A stretch of DNA of 64,000 bases from Ancylostoma caninum (Eukaryota; Nematoda; Chromadorea; Rhabditida; Ancylostomatidae). This document shows, piece after piece, positions 27,101 through 36,075 of the stretch (within the stretch, counting starts at the first letter, position 1; every line of letters begins with the position of its first letter). The notes beneath the pieces were generated by a model. That model made no database searches, was not told where the DNA came from, and saw nothing but the letters and a program-made list of their open reading frames with translations. The stretch is taken from contig JBAJFG010000409.1 in NCBI GenBank assembly GCA_037903475.1, positions 682,001 to 746,000 on the forward strand. The letters run 5' to 3'. The position numbers were made by a program, and so were the translations under genes.

Positions 27101-30100
27101 TTGAATAACGTCGATGTGGTGAGAATTTGTAATACGATTGAAATGTCAAGGGGCGGAGCGACAGAATTGAACATCTTGGCTAATTTTCAGTGTTATTATT
27201 TGCCGTAGCCGTAGCGGATTCTAGTGAATATATGTCGCCTAGAGAATAGTTTTTTTTTTCTTCTAGGAATTTATTATATTTTACCATAACATTCTTATAT
27301 TCCACCATGGCTAGGTCTAATAGTTTTGATCCGGTTGTACTGCTCATGAATACCACAACTGAGCTAAGTTTACCGATGTGGTCGTTTTCAGGGTAAAGGA
27401 TTTCGTGCACTACTCGACCGAATGTGGCAGTTGTCAAAACGTTCCGGCACCTCTCCACATGATGTCTTTCCAGACACACAAATGCTACAATCCGTGAGTC
27501 TATTTTAATACGTGATAACCTTTAAAAAATACATCGGCTGTTTTTGAAGTCGAAAACATAAGACTTTCCTCGTCAACTTCAAAAAATAGTGCAACAGGAA
27601 CGCAGCTCAGCTGGAGCAATCCAAATAGACGTTGGGTTCAGGGGCCCAGGGCCACTTCCATTTGCTGCCATCCTCCCCTCCTCCCCTCGTTTGGTGCTGA
27701 AGCTTCACTCAGCTTAACAGCAATTGAAGAAGGATGGCAACAATTGGAGAGAAGAAGCCGGCAATTAAGGGATAAGGGGGGAGGGGGATGGGGGTATCGC
27801 GAATCGATGGGTCATTGTGCCGGAATGGTTGATCACCCAAGACCCCATACACCAAAAACAATAAATAGAAGGTGAAATCAATTTATGAACGAAATCACGT
27901 CGAAGAAACCCTATATGAGATGAAAGTTAACATAAAAACAATGATAATTTAATAATTGCAATATTATAATAACATTACGTAAAGCGAATTCGGTAAATGA
28001 CTAGTGAATAAGGAGACAAGAATGTTAACAAGCCATAATTAAGTATGTATCAACGTTGGGATCGTTACCCTATTGTATTAAAGTGTACTGGGATGGCGGG
28101 CTTACACAGTTACGTCATTGTTATGTGGTAAAGGTGATGATCAGTGAAAGAAATAAGAGAAATAATCAACAAAGAAAAGAGCAGTCGCTGGCCGAAGGTA
28201 CTCAGGGTAAAGAAAAAACTGAGGCGCCGGAGGCCGTCACCATCGATGGCCGATAATCGGGATGTGGGGATACGGTGCCCTACCTCCCTGTGGATCGGAG
28301 AGATCGCTACGTGACAGGGGAGGGAGATGCCCTTTGCGTTGAACTCGACGAGATGCACAATTACCAGAGAGGCGAACTGTCACGTATTCAGAGCATTTGC
28401 TTAGAAACTCGGAACACCTGTTATTGATGAATTTTTCTTTCTACACATGCACACTTGTCCCTTATATACACACCATCTCTCCAGATGAAGCTCGCATCTA
28501 CACAACTTAACATACACACATCTTTAATTTCTTTCTGTGTAGTTTTTATGTGAAGGAGCAATTTTTAGTAGCTGCATGCGTCAATGGCGCGTCAAACACA
28601 TACAAATTTATTTGCAGAGAATTTCCATAGAGGTGCACATATACACCTGAAAAGAAACACTGCACGCCTGCCGCGAATGAACGCAAAGCAGCAGACGCGC
28701 GCTTCTCACCTGCCTCTGAATTGCGCTAGATCTGTGACTACGACGTACGCACGCATCTATGCAGTACAAACTGTCTCAAACTAAATGCGAACCAGAACAT
28801 AAGTTTAAGTAAGGCTGCGGTTATACTCCTCGTGGAGTATAGCACCTAGCATCGCCAATGATTGGCGACTTAATTTTTAATACCTATTGATCGTGGGCGA
28901 GTCACACTGGTCAGTCGCTAACTTCGGACCGCCCTCAATCGATATGTACTAAAAATGAAGTCGCCACGGCGACGGCGATGCTAGGTGCTATACTCCTCGG
29001 GGAGTATAACCGCAGCCTAAGCACAAAAAATTCCATTTAATCGGCAAATATATACTATCAGTCGCTACTGCTATACGATACATGTACCGGTATACGTTAC
29101 CGATACTGATATAATGATATACTGATATGGTGATACAATTAACTCGTCGGTCTGTCGGCAAATCTTTCCCTCCTTTATGTTTCCTAACTGCCGAACAAAA
29201 CACTGTAACAATCGAAAACAAACTGACATTTGGTGAAAAATAACATTTAGGCGCTGCAAACAAACCTACGGTTTTGCATGGAGGACCTTAAAAATGAATT
29301 GTCGCGGACGTCACAAGGCGTTTGTTTGGCGATTGAGTCACTCTCCTACTATGACAAGGTGTGGTTTCATTAATTTATTTTTCGTAAACAATCCACTGTA
29401 AATGGGTATGTAAGGTAAGTTACATGCGTATTAGGGGAACGCAGTAGGGAGAAGGGGGGGGGGGTATCGCAAAGTTCTGCTGCATTCAATGCAATCTTAC
29501 TTGTTTTTACTGGACATCAAAGTCAGTACGCGGTATAAGTATAGTTGCTCCCACCGTAATGTAGGAACAGACACAACATTATCCGAGTGTGGTGGACTTC
29601 GTTATCCTTTGTGCAGTGACCTTTTCATAGTTCAATTGACTATTACTGCAACAATTAGAACCTTTTCAATTTATAGCAGTGCCTTGTACTTACCCTGTTT
29701 GGTTCGAGACAAAGGAAATTCTCCGTCTGGCTTGAGGTGCTTTATTTGATTCTCCGTCCTCGTGAACTGATACACATTGGGAGGACGGTTTTCTAGTAGA
29801 AACTGATCGTCATCGAAGAAGCCTCCACATATGGGATGTGTGGATACATGTGGATGTGGATGTTCGACAATGCCATCTACCAAGAAGAGCTTTTTTTTCA
29901 GGATTTTCGGGTAGTTCACGGTTCTCGTATCAGTCATGACTGGAAGTGGCGCAGCAACGTTCTTGGGTGAGTCCCTCGTGCTTCAATGTTCTTTTTAAAC
30001 CAAGCGGCTGAAACAGTACAATACCTGTTCCTCCATGAAGTTGTGTTCCGTTTCATTGGATTATGTCGCTACATAGCTCATAAAAAGTAAGACTTCTAGC

Positions 30101-33100
30101 ATCAATTTAGATATAGAAACTTAACACTTCTAGCATTAATTTAGACTTAGAAACTGTTCTAATATTATATATGAACTAGACTCCATACGCATGGAAAAGC
30201 ACCATCATTCGATAAAGAGCGGTGTTAATAGATTGGAAAAAAATATCGGTTACATTCGAGCTCGAGCATTCGATTTCAAGAGAGCTGAAAACTCCAATAC
30301 TCCAGCAAGAGAAACAGGGAGAGAGAGAAGGAGGGAGGGAGAGAGGGAGAGAGAGAGGGAGGGAGGGAGAGAACAATGCGGACCTGGAGAAAAGATAAAA
30401 AGCGCTGTTGGTTGTTTACTTTCTGGAATATTCGGTCTCTTGAATTCGATCTTAGGTGTGGCATAAAGCTTAATACGACATCTTATGTATGTATAAGTAC
30501 TTATCTTTTTCTGCAAGAATATGACACAAAGGCGGTATTAAGATTGAGAATTAAACCTTAAGCGAATTGGAATTTTTAGTAAGTATTCAGATGTTGAAGC
30601 TAATTTCTGCCATAAATAGTTCTTTCATGTATAAAGTGCCATTTCAGGAAGAAAAATCTATGTAGCCATTTTGTCCATTTTCTCAATGACGACATTGACT
30701 CAAACAAAGGACTTTTTTCAGTTCTTATTCATCATCACTACAATGGGATAAATATAGAAGAATTGTAGTTCCTTACAGCTTGAATTAGCGCTTACAAGTT
30801 ACAAGCTGTTAGGCTGTTATAGGTGGAAAATCTATTTAGAAATGATTGCAGTGAATAATTTACTTGGAAATATGTTTAGAATAATGAAAATAGAAACAAC
30901 AGCTAAATGTTGCCGACTCAGCGAAGGGAAAGTCTATCCTTGATACATTGTAGTCCTACCACATAATTTTGGCTTGTCCAGTTCTGAATAGATAACTATC
31001 GGGCAATTTATATCAGATGCGTACGTTTGACGCGCGTGCATCTATATGATGAAGGATAGGGCCAGTCGCATAGCTAACGCAGCTCAAACGCACGCATTTA
31101 CAGCATCGCGGCGGCTGTACGTTCTTCTAAATGAGGATTTACGCGTTAACCGATCCTAGATAATCATTAGCGCATAGATGCGCGCGTCTGACGCGCGGCT
31201 GACGCCGCAGCTAGCATAAATTGTCCCTCTTGTCTTCGCCCAAAACTCGTAAAAATGAGCTCAAGGAGATGTTTTTCGTGCACTTTTACATTGAATCACT
31301 CGTACAACTGCGAGCAGTAGCCCTTACAAATATCAAAAATGATCTACTAAACAAGTAGCAGACCCGCGTAGCTCGGGATGGTTATTTTTTGTGAGTTCAG
31401 ATGGCCCAAAAGCAACATGGCACACAGGTCCGATAGAAACTCGCTCGTTTAGAGATAAGACTCCTACTAGGATATAACTGTCCCTCTAAGACCCATTACA
31501 CTTGAGTGAAATAACGAATTTTTTAAGGTTATCGAAAAACTTTCCTGAAGAGTCTGTGTTTTGATATTCAGTGAATGGAAATAAAAAATAGCAAATTCAA
31601 ATACTCCGTTAGGTGCACCAAATGCAGCCGTTTTCTTATTGTTGAGAGGTAACAGAGGTGGAGATTATGCTGGATTTGGAAAAAAACAAGCAATTGATGG
31701 AGAAACTGATGCAAGTGATCACGAAATTAATAGCTAAAGAGCTATATTTGTTCAGTGTGTTCAAAGCGCGCGAAAACCAGTCAATGGCCGAAATTATCAA
31801 CGTCGTTGTACATAACTACGAACTGGACAGGAATTTGCTGAGAATCACATGCGCTAAGGGCGGAGAAGAATTCGCACCGGCCAAAGCGTTCCCGGATCTC
31901 AAGGAGAAACTGAGAGAGGTAGTTTTTGCGCCACCCTATCAAAATTCGTTGCTGATTTTATCCATGTTCCAGGTGCTGCATGCAGTGCTATCCTCTTGTT
32001 CAGTACCTGTGCTGCAGCTGGTACAGGTTGTTGACCAGATCATGAAAGCGTTCGCTGACTCAGACGTACGACCACCGTTCCCGCTGCGATGCTGTGGCGA
32101 TGATATCTTCAACATTTACTCAATTTTGAGGGATTTCAACTATCATTACCTTACAATTGGTGAAATTATCCAATCAAAGCTGCAAGGTTAGCTGCACGGT
32201 TCAGCAGATTCTAGAATAGTGTTCGTCAGCAGCGAGCAGTGAGAATTTTAGGTCTGCAACCATGCTTTGCTAGTCTGAATGCTGATCATCTGCGGGAGCT
32301 TGAGGAATTTCTGGGTCCTTTTCAAGAGACATTTGAGTCACTGGCTCAAGAGCAGCCCAACTTCCACAAGGTAAATTTTTTTTTCAGGGTTTACATCCCT
32401 AAGGTTTGACTTGATGGGATAGAGGCACTTGAACTTGAGGGATTCTTCCTCTCAAATTTGATTCTAAACATTCTTATCGCAGGTTTTACCGGAATGGTAT
32501 GCTCTCATGCACGAGTGTCACCCTTCTTCTGAGGAAATATCGCCACTGTTACGGGAATTAAAAACGGTAGGTTTCTCAAAATATGCAGGGTCCAGTCTTT
32601 GTCAAATTGAGCGTTTTGCTCCTGATTTCGCCTGCCACGACACAAACACCCTTTTGATTTTTAGGTGCAGTAATTTATAATATGTTAGCTTGTTGGACTT
32701 CCATTGAAAATCAAAGTTCAAAGTCGAGATGAAATTGTGAATATGTTTCAATAGTTGTAATATTATTGGATATCTGACCAAGGATTTGTCACGGATTGTT
32801 CTTCATGATAAGAATCTGTGAATTACAGAAGGCCAGTGAGCTTCTGGTGCGAGAACAGTCTACGACGATCACGGTCGAGCATCGTATCGCTGCTATATTC
32901 AATCCGAGACATAACAGGAAACTCAATCTGATCTGCACCGATCATGAGAGGTAATCGTTATCTCAGAATTTGATTTTAATTCATGGTTATGCTAGTAATG
33001 TCCCAGAGTTGGGTTATGGAAAAATATGTAACCAGTGCGAATTGCGTCTGAAACCACATGAAACCACTTCCTCTTGTTAATTCTCGGTCGCTGAAATCAA

Positions 33101-36075
33101 GTTTTGAAAGCCACCTTTTTCCTTTTCACGGGATTCTTCGATGAATTTTTCGTGAGGGATTACACCATATTTGCTTTGGTTGTGGATCTCACAACTTTTC
33201 TTGTTGATTGGTTGTAATTTTTATTCAGTTGGCATCAGGATAAAACACGGGTTTGGTATAAAAGAGTATAGAAGCAAATATGAGGAACGTATGATGTTGG
33301 GGTAAGGTCCTGCTGCTAAAACGTCATCTCTTATTTTCAAGAAGATTGGTGATAAATGGAATCCCCCCCCCCCCGGATAGTTTTATCTCCCTAACATATG
33401 TATATTTTGGAAACCTTCCTTATCAGCATTTCTAAATGCCCAATCAGAACACTATACTATTGCAATCATTGAGTGAAACGCATCTCTCATATTTTCTGCC
33501 CTTTTCAGCTCTCACCAGCTCTTCTTAGGCCAAACTGCATCTTCTCAATCTGTCCTAGGTTCTGGCCACCCACCCTGGGCAGTAAACGCCCATTTACGCG
33601 GCGATGATGTATTAGGTTGATGCAGAAGGAATGGCGCCACGTTTTCCAAAATCATGTAATTTCGTTTGGACAACGTATGACATCGGGATACAGTCATATT
33701 CTTGCAGAGCAAAGAATCCTCTTTTATTCTATAAGTATAAGAGATTTCTCGCTGCAGTTAGCAGACGTGAAATAATTGAAAATGTCCAGGAACCTCGCTT
33801 TCAATTTTCCAAGTATTCTTAATTTTTCTATAACCCTGCAATCGATGCAGTCCAAAATACTTTGTTTGCATTTGGCAAAGACATCACAATCTATTCCATG
33901 TATGAGCTCCATTGCAACAGCTCCGATTCTAGGGGAACATAGATGAGTACATTTTGAAGCATTTCCTTCGTTATTTCTGAGATTCTTGCTAGATGATTCT
34001 CTCAAGCTGCTTTGCGGAAGGAACACCTCCAACAATACCTAAAGCTATCACCTGCCCCAAAAAGAGGCGAACGGTCTACTAGAAAAACGCTCGAGATGCT
34101 CAAAAGTGCGTTTTTTGGCAAAAATTTGCTTCCGAAAGCTGGCTTGAACTTTACTAATTTGACTGGGAAACGTCTGAGTAGTCATCGTATTTTTCAGGGA
34201 AATTATCGTTATTCCGCTACTTTTCCCAGCTCTAGATACTCTTCTTCCGCAAGAAAAAATTCGCCAAACATGACGATATGAAAACGAGGTTCTCGTTATT
34301 CTTGGCTTCACGTTTCCATGAGATATAGACGTGAGGCGTAAGGGACTTGCATATACGATAAGCAATGTTCCCTGCAATTTGAACGAACTTATGGTTTGCC
34401 GAAGTCATCGTTCGTTCAAGTTGTAGAAGAAAATAGAGTCAACATGAAAAAGTGCTATTTCTTTTGCATCAACCTAGTAGCTACAAGTCATGGTCTGGAC
34501 AATATTAGAGCGCCAGGGCTTTCTATCTTTTCTGTCGCCAGGGCTTCTAGCTCCACTGCTACACGACGCGGCGCCGCGTCAAGTCACGGTAGCCCCACCA
34601 CAGGACAGGTGTGGAAAAAGTGCGTATGTGTTGCACCTTTATCGCACCTGTTCAGTGGTGGACGCTACAGTATTTACGAGTAGGAGAGAGATGCGCATAA
34701 AGCGTGGAGAGCAAAGAGGAAGCAGAGAGTAACAACACGAATGTTTGCGTAAAAACCTAAAGAAGTTGTCAAAACATGTCAAAACTTCTCCGAACAAGCC
34801 CAGTTTTCTAGCGATCTGATCCCTCTTCTTTGTGCTACGGTTAGTGTCTCCAACATGCCCAAACTTGTTGGGCACGTTTCCTCGAAGTTGACAGGTTTGT
34901 CTGTGATGATCTGGAACTTGTATTACAGATTGAAAAAGGCCGAATACTCTACAAAAATGCTACTAAAATTATCACAAAGTTACATATTTAAATGTTCATT
35001 ACAATGGAAGAACTGTGTACCACACCGTGAAAGGTGAGGTCATGAAGCCCAGGTATAAGCAAAAGCGGGGTACGTATTTGGGAACTCTAAATCGCAACCC
35101 GTGCTTTGGCCTGCTCGGCATTCGTGGCTTGCTGAGTAACCATTACCCATTTCCTTCTTTTAGGTGTGTGTGGCACAAGGTCTTATTTACGTGTCGAGAC
35201 TTGATAATCCAGTGGAAATTGGATAATATGTATAGTGGAAACTGCGTACATGATCTGGCTCCTGCTCTTTGCATGCTAATAATTTCGAGTTTTTTTTTAC
35301 ATCAACTTCCGGTTTTTGAAGCTTTTTTATGGTTGGTGTTGGATTGCCACTGACGTAGAAAGACTCTGATTTTATCCTAATCCTCGTTTTCCAAGGCAAG
35401 TTGGCGTTAAAGACTTGAAATTTCGTCTGCTTGCAGGAAGTTGCAAACCGTTTATTAAACTCTCGTATCAAGCGCAAATACCGCTAACATTTTCTGCAAC
35501 TTTGAAATTCATCTGTTGGAGGGACCTGTTCCAGAATCCATTCCACATTAACATAACTACTTTTAATACAATATTTCACCAAGCTCTATGAAATGGGCTA
35601 AGCAACCTATGTAGAGCTTTATTTAAGGTCTCAAGCTTGCGAACGAATACGGGCGCTGTGTGGTATACGTACACAAAGGGAGCCTCTGAGTCGAGACAGT
35701 TCTTGCGAGGGTGAGCCCCATCGGAAAAGGCGACTGTTCCTGAATTCTCTGGAAGACGACCCAGTTGGCGACGATGAGTTGGAGTGCTACCTGAGGTCGC
35801 AGTACCCTGCTCAGCAGACGAGGTTTATTTTCAGCTTAAGTTAGTTCATATCTTTACGAACTAAAGGGTCGATTTTCAGGGACGTGGTTTCCTTCTGGAG
35901 CACTGTCGGCCAGGCTCAGTTCCCATCTTTGGCCTCGCTGGCACGACGAATTCTTTCCGTACCGGCGCTGGCGCCGAAGACGACATTCGATGAGAGGCAT
36001 GCTAGTGTGCAGCCGGAGCAGTTGCACACGTTTTTGATGCTACGATCGATGTTCGACACGGAGAGGGAGGAATAG
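3316..36075 (+). CDS. BED zinc finger / hAT transposase-derived protein, multi-exon, 5' end missing
   Basis: I assemble 17 phase-compatible exons: 3316-3418, 3652-3819, 5801-5931, 8449-8532, 8649-8792, 10272-10328, 15803-15891, 15956-16064, 23367-23504, 27392-27493, 31649-31918, 31973-32186, 32252-32370, 32483-32566, 32829-32950, 35628-35822 and 35880-36075 (stop TAG). They give 774 residues. Order: Ser/Pro-rich N-terminus (1-160), BED finger (about 192-250), low-complexity linker, hAT body (from about 325), hAT dimerisation domain (about 695-770). BED fingers bind DNA; the hAT C-terminus mediates dimerisation. The usual hAT catalytic blocks are not recognisable in residues 376-540, so transposase activity is unlikely; a nuclear DNA-binding or regulatory role is inferred. 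The first listed exon starts in phase 0 after an acceptor, and in-frame stops lie upstream, so at least one 5' exon is missing. The weakest boundary is the acceptor at 31648. Orthology is not assigned. Confidence 0.8.
4130..4310. repeat. Relic of the GGGACAATTTAT foldback family
   Basis: Contains AGATGCGTGC and, at 4265-4300, GATGCGTGCGTTAACGCGCGGCTGACGC-type sequence. The latter closely resembles 31173-31208 inside the better preserved copy. The ends are lost. Confidence 0.45.
4533..4655. repeat. AATATTCGAA-rich simple repeat
   Basis: Imperfect runs of TATTCGAATA in both orientations. The same sequence type flanks the mariner at 48.2-49.5 kb. Confidence 0.6.
5801..5931 (+). CDS. Third visible exon of the BED/hAT gene
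   Basis: The exon follows a TTATTTTCAG acceptor and ends at a CAG|GTAATG donor. It enters in phase 1 (Cys codon split with the previous exon) and leaves in phase 0. It encodes 43 residues with an alternating Ala/Ile/Thr stretch and a Pro-rich end (KPPPIQ-like). No motif is recognised. Confidence 0.7.
5932..6640. other. Intron sequence with nothing recognised
   Basis: AT-rich intron DNA between the third exon and the TTGGC-type repeats. No open frame with family motifs. Confidence 0.4.
6650..6830. repeat. Inverted/direct repeat of GGCGACCCATTTGGC-type motifs
   Basis: GGCGACCCATTTGGCGAGG appears at the left, and its complement CGCCAAATGGGTCGCC at the right. TTGCCAAA/TTGGCAA copies lie between. 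This makes the short overlapping open frames on both strands. Confidence 0.6.
7225..7520. repeat. 51-bp tandem repeat, about four copies
   Basis: Units begin GGGTCGTCAACATATTCTCT and recur at about 7228, 7279, 7330 and 7381, followed by a decayed TTGCCAA-rich tail. The 51-bp period equals 17 codons, so open frames on both strands here are repeat artefacts. Confidence 0.75.
8449..8792 (+). CDS. Exons leading into the BED finger
   Basis: Exon 8449-8532 (28 codons, acceptor CTTTGCAG, donor CAA|GTATGG) and exon 8649-8792 (48 codons, acceptor CTTCCAG, donor CAG|GTACGC) are both phase 0. The second ends with a basic patch RKRGR followed by SEVWNLFGQ. This is the usual start of a BED finger, where the conserved Trp and Phe sit just before the first zinc ligands. 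The basic patch could also act as a nuclear localisation signal (inference). Confidence 0.8.
8822..9115. repeat. Dispersed repeat, related to 37772-38030
   Basis: AGCCGATTCTGAGATTTTAC, ATGGAGAATTCGAG and CAGATGTCTCA occur in the same order in the copy at 37.8-38.0 kb. Starts with a CACTTCTGAAGGTAGTGCCT-like end. No coding capacity. Confidence 0.6.
10272..15891 (+). CDS. Exons carrying the zinc ligands of the BED finger
   Basis: Exon 10272-10328 encodes 19 residues ending in CYACK, the C-x2-C half of the finger. Exon 15803-15891 begins VLYTDTGGGTGNMTRHRCP, giving the H-x-C half and the GT-x-NM-RH signature common in hAT-associated BED domains. Predicted zinc ligands are C225, C228, H245 and C247 of the visible protein. 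The 5.5-kb intron between the two halves is full of mobile-element debris, yet both halves and the reading phase are intact. That argues for selection on the spliced product. Confidence 0.85.
11256..11547. mobile_element. GC-rich foldback MITE
   Basis: The left end GGCTTTCATACATTTGCCGC is matched by the complement GCGGCAAATGTATGAAAGCC at the right. The interior is nearly all GCCGCGGCGGC/GCGACGTCGCCGC palindromes. GC content contrasts sharply with the AT-rich surroundings. No transposase. Confidence 0.8.
11619..11895. mobile_element. hAT-type MITE with perfect 8-bp target duplication
   Basis: The ends are CAGTGGCGGACGCAG and its complement CTGCGTCCGCCACTG. CTGGCTAC stands on both sides (11611-11618 and 11896-11903), the 8-bp duplication expected of hAT insertion. 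The 277-bp body has G-rich and C-rich arms and an AATAATAA middle, with no coding capacity. Confidence 0.9.
12288..12375. repeat. TAACG-rich short repeat
   Basis: Many copies of GTAACG/TTAACG, including AACGTAACGAATTAACGCAT and an inverted copy around GGCCATTTTTGGCC. A similar TAACGTAACGTTAATAACCC stretch is at 7580-7600. Confidence 0.55.
12376..15100. other. Intron DNA, no gene; TAAA-rich tract at 14341-14388
   Basis: Nothing coding is supported. The AATAAATAAA tract at 14350-14388 looks like a LINE tail on the plus strand, but I cannot identify a LINE body before it. Confidence 0.35.
15107..15680 (-). mobile_element. LINE 3' fragment ending in a (TAAA)n tail
   Basis: On the minus strand 15665-15545 reads YADIPSASVRNQTFEIPALA then YDLVMVYKVI, the non-LTR RT C-terminal pattern (L-x-x-D-L-x-x-x-YK-x). 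The plus-strand TTTA run at 15107-15156 is the complement of an A-rich tandem 3' tail. The fragment is heavily 5'-truncated. Confidence 0.65.
15956..16064 (+). CDS. Linker exon of the BED/hAT gene
   Basis: Only 64 bp of intron separate this exon from the zinc-ligand exon. Acceptor TTGCTTTAG and donor AAT|GTGAGA give entry phase 2 and exit phase 0. The 36 residues are Ser/Thr/Gln-rich (linker-like). Confidence 0.75.
16308..16354 (+). repeat. 47-bp direct repeat, left copy
   Basis: GGATGATAAGCTGAGATCTG and the following 27 bases recur at 18102-18148 in the same orientation with a few differences. Confidence 0.7.
17055..17815. repeat. Array of CTGCTGCGGTCCTTCCG motifs in both orientations
   Basis: I count about 17 copies of CTGCTGCGG(T/C)(C/T)CTTCCG or its complement, in clusters at 17065-17245 and 17508-17812. 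Spacing is about 22 bp in the first cluster (direct order) and mixed head-to-head in the second. The open frames with RTAA-type repeats on both strands come from this array. Confidence 0.85.
18102..18148 (+). repeat. 47-bp direct repeat, right copy
   Basis: Partner of the copy at 16308. The two bracket the CTGCTGCGG motif array. Confidence 0.7.
18180..18735. repeat. TTTGGCAA/GGCGATACATT-type irregular repeat
   Basis: Repeated TTGGCAATACATT, GGCGATCCATTTGG and GGCAACA motifs in a loose 25-60 bp rhythm, similar to the repeats at 6.65-7.5 kb. No coding support. Confidence 0.55.
18740..20700. other. Intron DNA without a supported gene
   Basis: Minus 20305-20051 encodes 84 hydrophobic residues with two or three possible membrane segments, which could be a receptor relic. 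No family motif, start or splice signal confirms it. Confidence 0.3.
20718..21520 (-). mobile_element. LINE 3' fragment (third locus)
   Basis: Minus 21517-21200 encodes LAYKSYVRLVLEHCTAVVSP then LESVQNSFAGKLWIRLH, an RT C-terminal signature of the CR1/jockey type. Downstream 21180-21050 continues in another frame as a DLAMIYKII-like block. The complement ends in a short AAATAAATA tail near 20718-20731. Confidence 0.7.
21530..23360. other. Intron DNA without a supported gene
   Basis: A small candidate exon at 22750-22791 has acceptor and donor signals but does not fit the phases of its neighbours. Nothing else is recognised. Confidence 0.35.
23367..27493 (+). CDS. Start of the hAT-like body
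   Basis: Exon 23367-23504 (46 codons, CTGTTTCAG acceptor, ACT|GTAAGT donor) contains KCCALDLIDPDIF, which resembles the hAT segment where the enzyme body begins (typically A-x-D-L-x-P). Exon 27392-27493 (34 codons, CGTTTTCAG acceptor, TCC|GTGAGT donor) begins GKGFRALLDRMWQ, the GFR-x-L motif expected next in hAT proteins. Both are phase 0 and join without gaps. The antisense open frame at 27180-27479 is a shadow. Confidence 0.8.
23505..27391. other. Large AT-rich intron, no element identified
   Basis: Contains low-complexity TTATATTATTTATA-type sequence at 24510-24600 and an (ATT)n run at 25873-25890. No transposon ends or coding exons are recognised. Confidence 0.4.
28813..29017. mobile_element. 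TAA-flanked foldback MITE (PIF/Harbinger-like)
   Basis: The ends GGCTGCGGTTATACTCC and GGAGTATAACCGCAGCC are perfect complements over 17 bp, and the pairing continues with gaps through TAGCACCTAGCATCGCC. TAA flanks both sides (28810-28812 and 29018-29020), as expected of PIF/Harbinger insertion. The 205-bp body has no coding capacity. A relic of the same family lies near 8297-8345. Confidence 0.85.
30318..30373 (+). repeat. GAGA/GGGA microsatellite
   Basis: Uninterrupted purine tract of GAGAGAGA, GGGAGGGA and GAGGGAGA words. Open frames on both strands here are artefacts. Confidence 0.85.
31001..31227. mobile_element. Foldback MITE with GGG(A)CAATTTAT ends
   Basis: Left GGGCAATTTATATCAGATGC pairs with the complement of right CTAGCATAAATTGTCCC, with a GCGCGTC-rich interior that also self-pairs. 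Relics of the family lie at 1354, 2668 and 4135. Confidence 0.65.
31649..32186 (+). CDS. Central hAT region, possible 54-bp retained intron
   Basis: The frame is open from about 31649 to 32186. A GAG|GTAGTT donor at 31919 and a TTCCAG acceptor at 31972 suggest a 54-bp intron that is itself open and phase 0, so splicing or retention both keep the frame. Typical hAT catalytic Asp contexts (TTD-x-W, TDN-A-x-N) are not seen. The stretch near LRCCGDDIFNIYSILRDF aligns only loosely with the hAT RWNSTY-x-ML segment and lacks its Trp. The exon ends CAAG|GTTAGC in phase 1. The 5' boundary is uncertain (31649 or 31658). Confidence 0.7.
32252..32950 (+). CDS. hAT insertion/helical region exons
   Basis: Three exons, 32252-32370, 32483-32566 and 32829-32950, continue the frame with short introns. 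They contain LEEFLGPFQETFESLAQ, matching the hAT pattern L-x-x-x-L-x-PF-x-x-x-T that precedes the last catalytic segment. They then contain HRIAAIFNPRHNRKL, similar to the A-x-x-L-x-P-x-x-K segment. The last exon ends in phase 2 at GAGAG|GTAATC. Confidence 0.8.
32951..35627. other. Last large intron of the BED/hAT gene
   Basis: A C12 tract is at 33364-33375. A small inverted repeat is at 34591-34664 (CCACCACAGGACAGGTG against CACCTGTTCAGTGGTGG). Nothing coding is supported. Confidence 0.4.
35628..36075 (+). CDS. hAT C-terminal dimerisation domain, last two exons
   Basis: Exon 35628-35822 contains GDDELECYL, the E-L-x-x-Y-L start of the domain. Exon 35880-36075 continues VVSFWSTVGQAQFPSLASL, then LARRILSVPALAP, and VQPEQLHTFLMLRSMFD. 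This is the classic hAT order: W, FP-x-L, A-R-x-x-L-x-x-PA, then a PE-x-L helix. The usual SERVFS is replaced by TTFDERHAS, so the turn after the PA motif has diverged. Stop TAG is at 36073-36075. A 57-bp intron separates the exons. Confidence 0.88.

Noticed and set aside
27180..27479. 99-residue minus-strand open frame
   Set aside because: It is antisense to the hAT exon at 27392-27493, which has the splice sites and family motif.
30176..30516. Frames rich in Ser/Leu/Pro or Arg/Glu
   Set aside because: Artefacts of the GAGA microsatellite.
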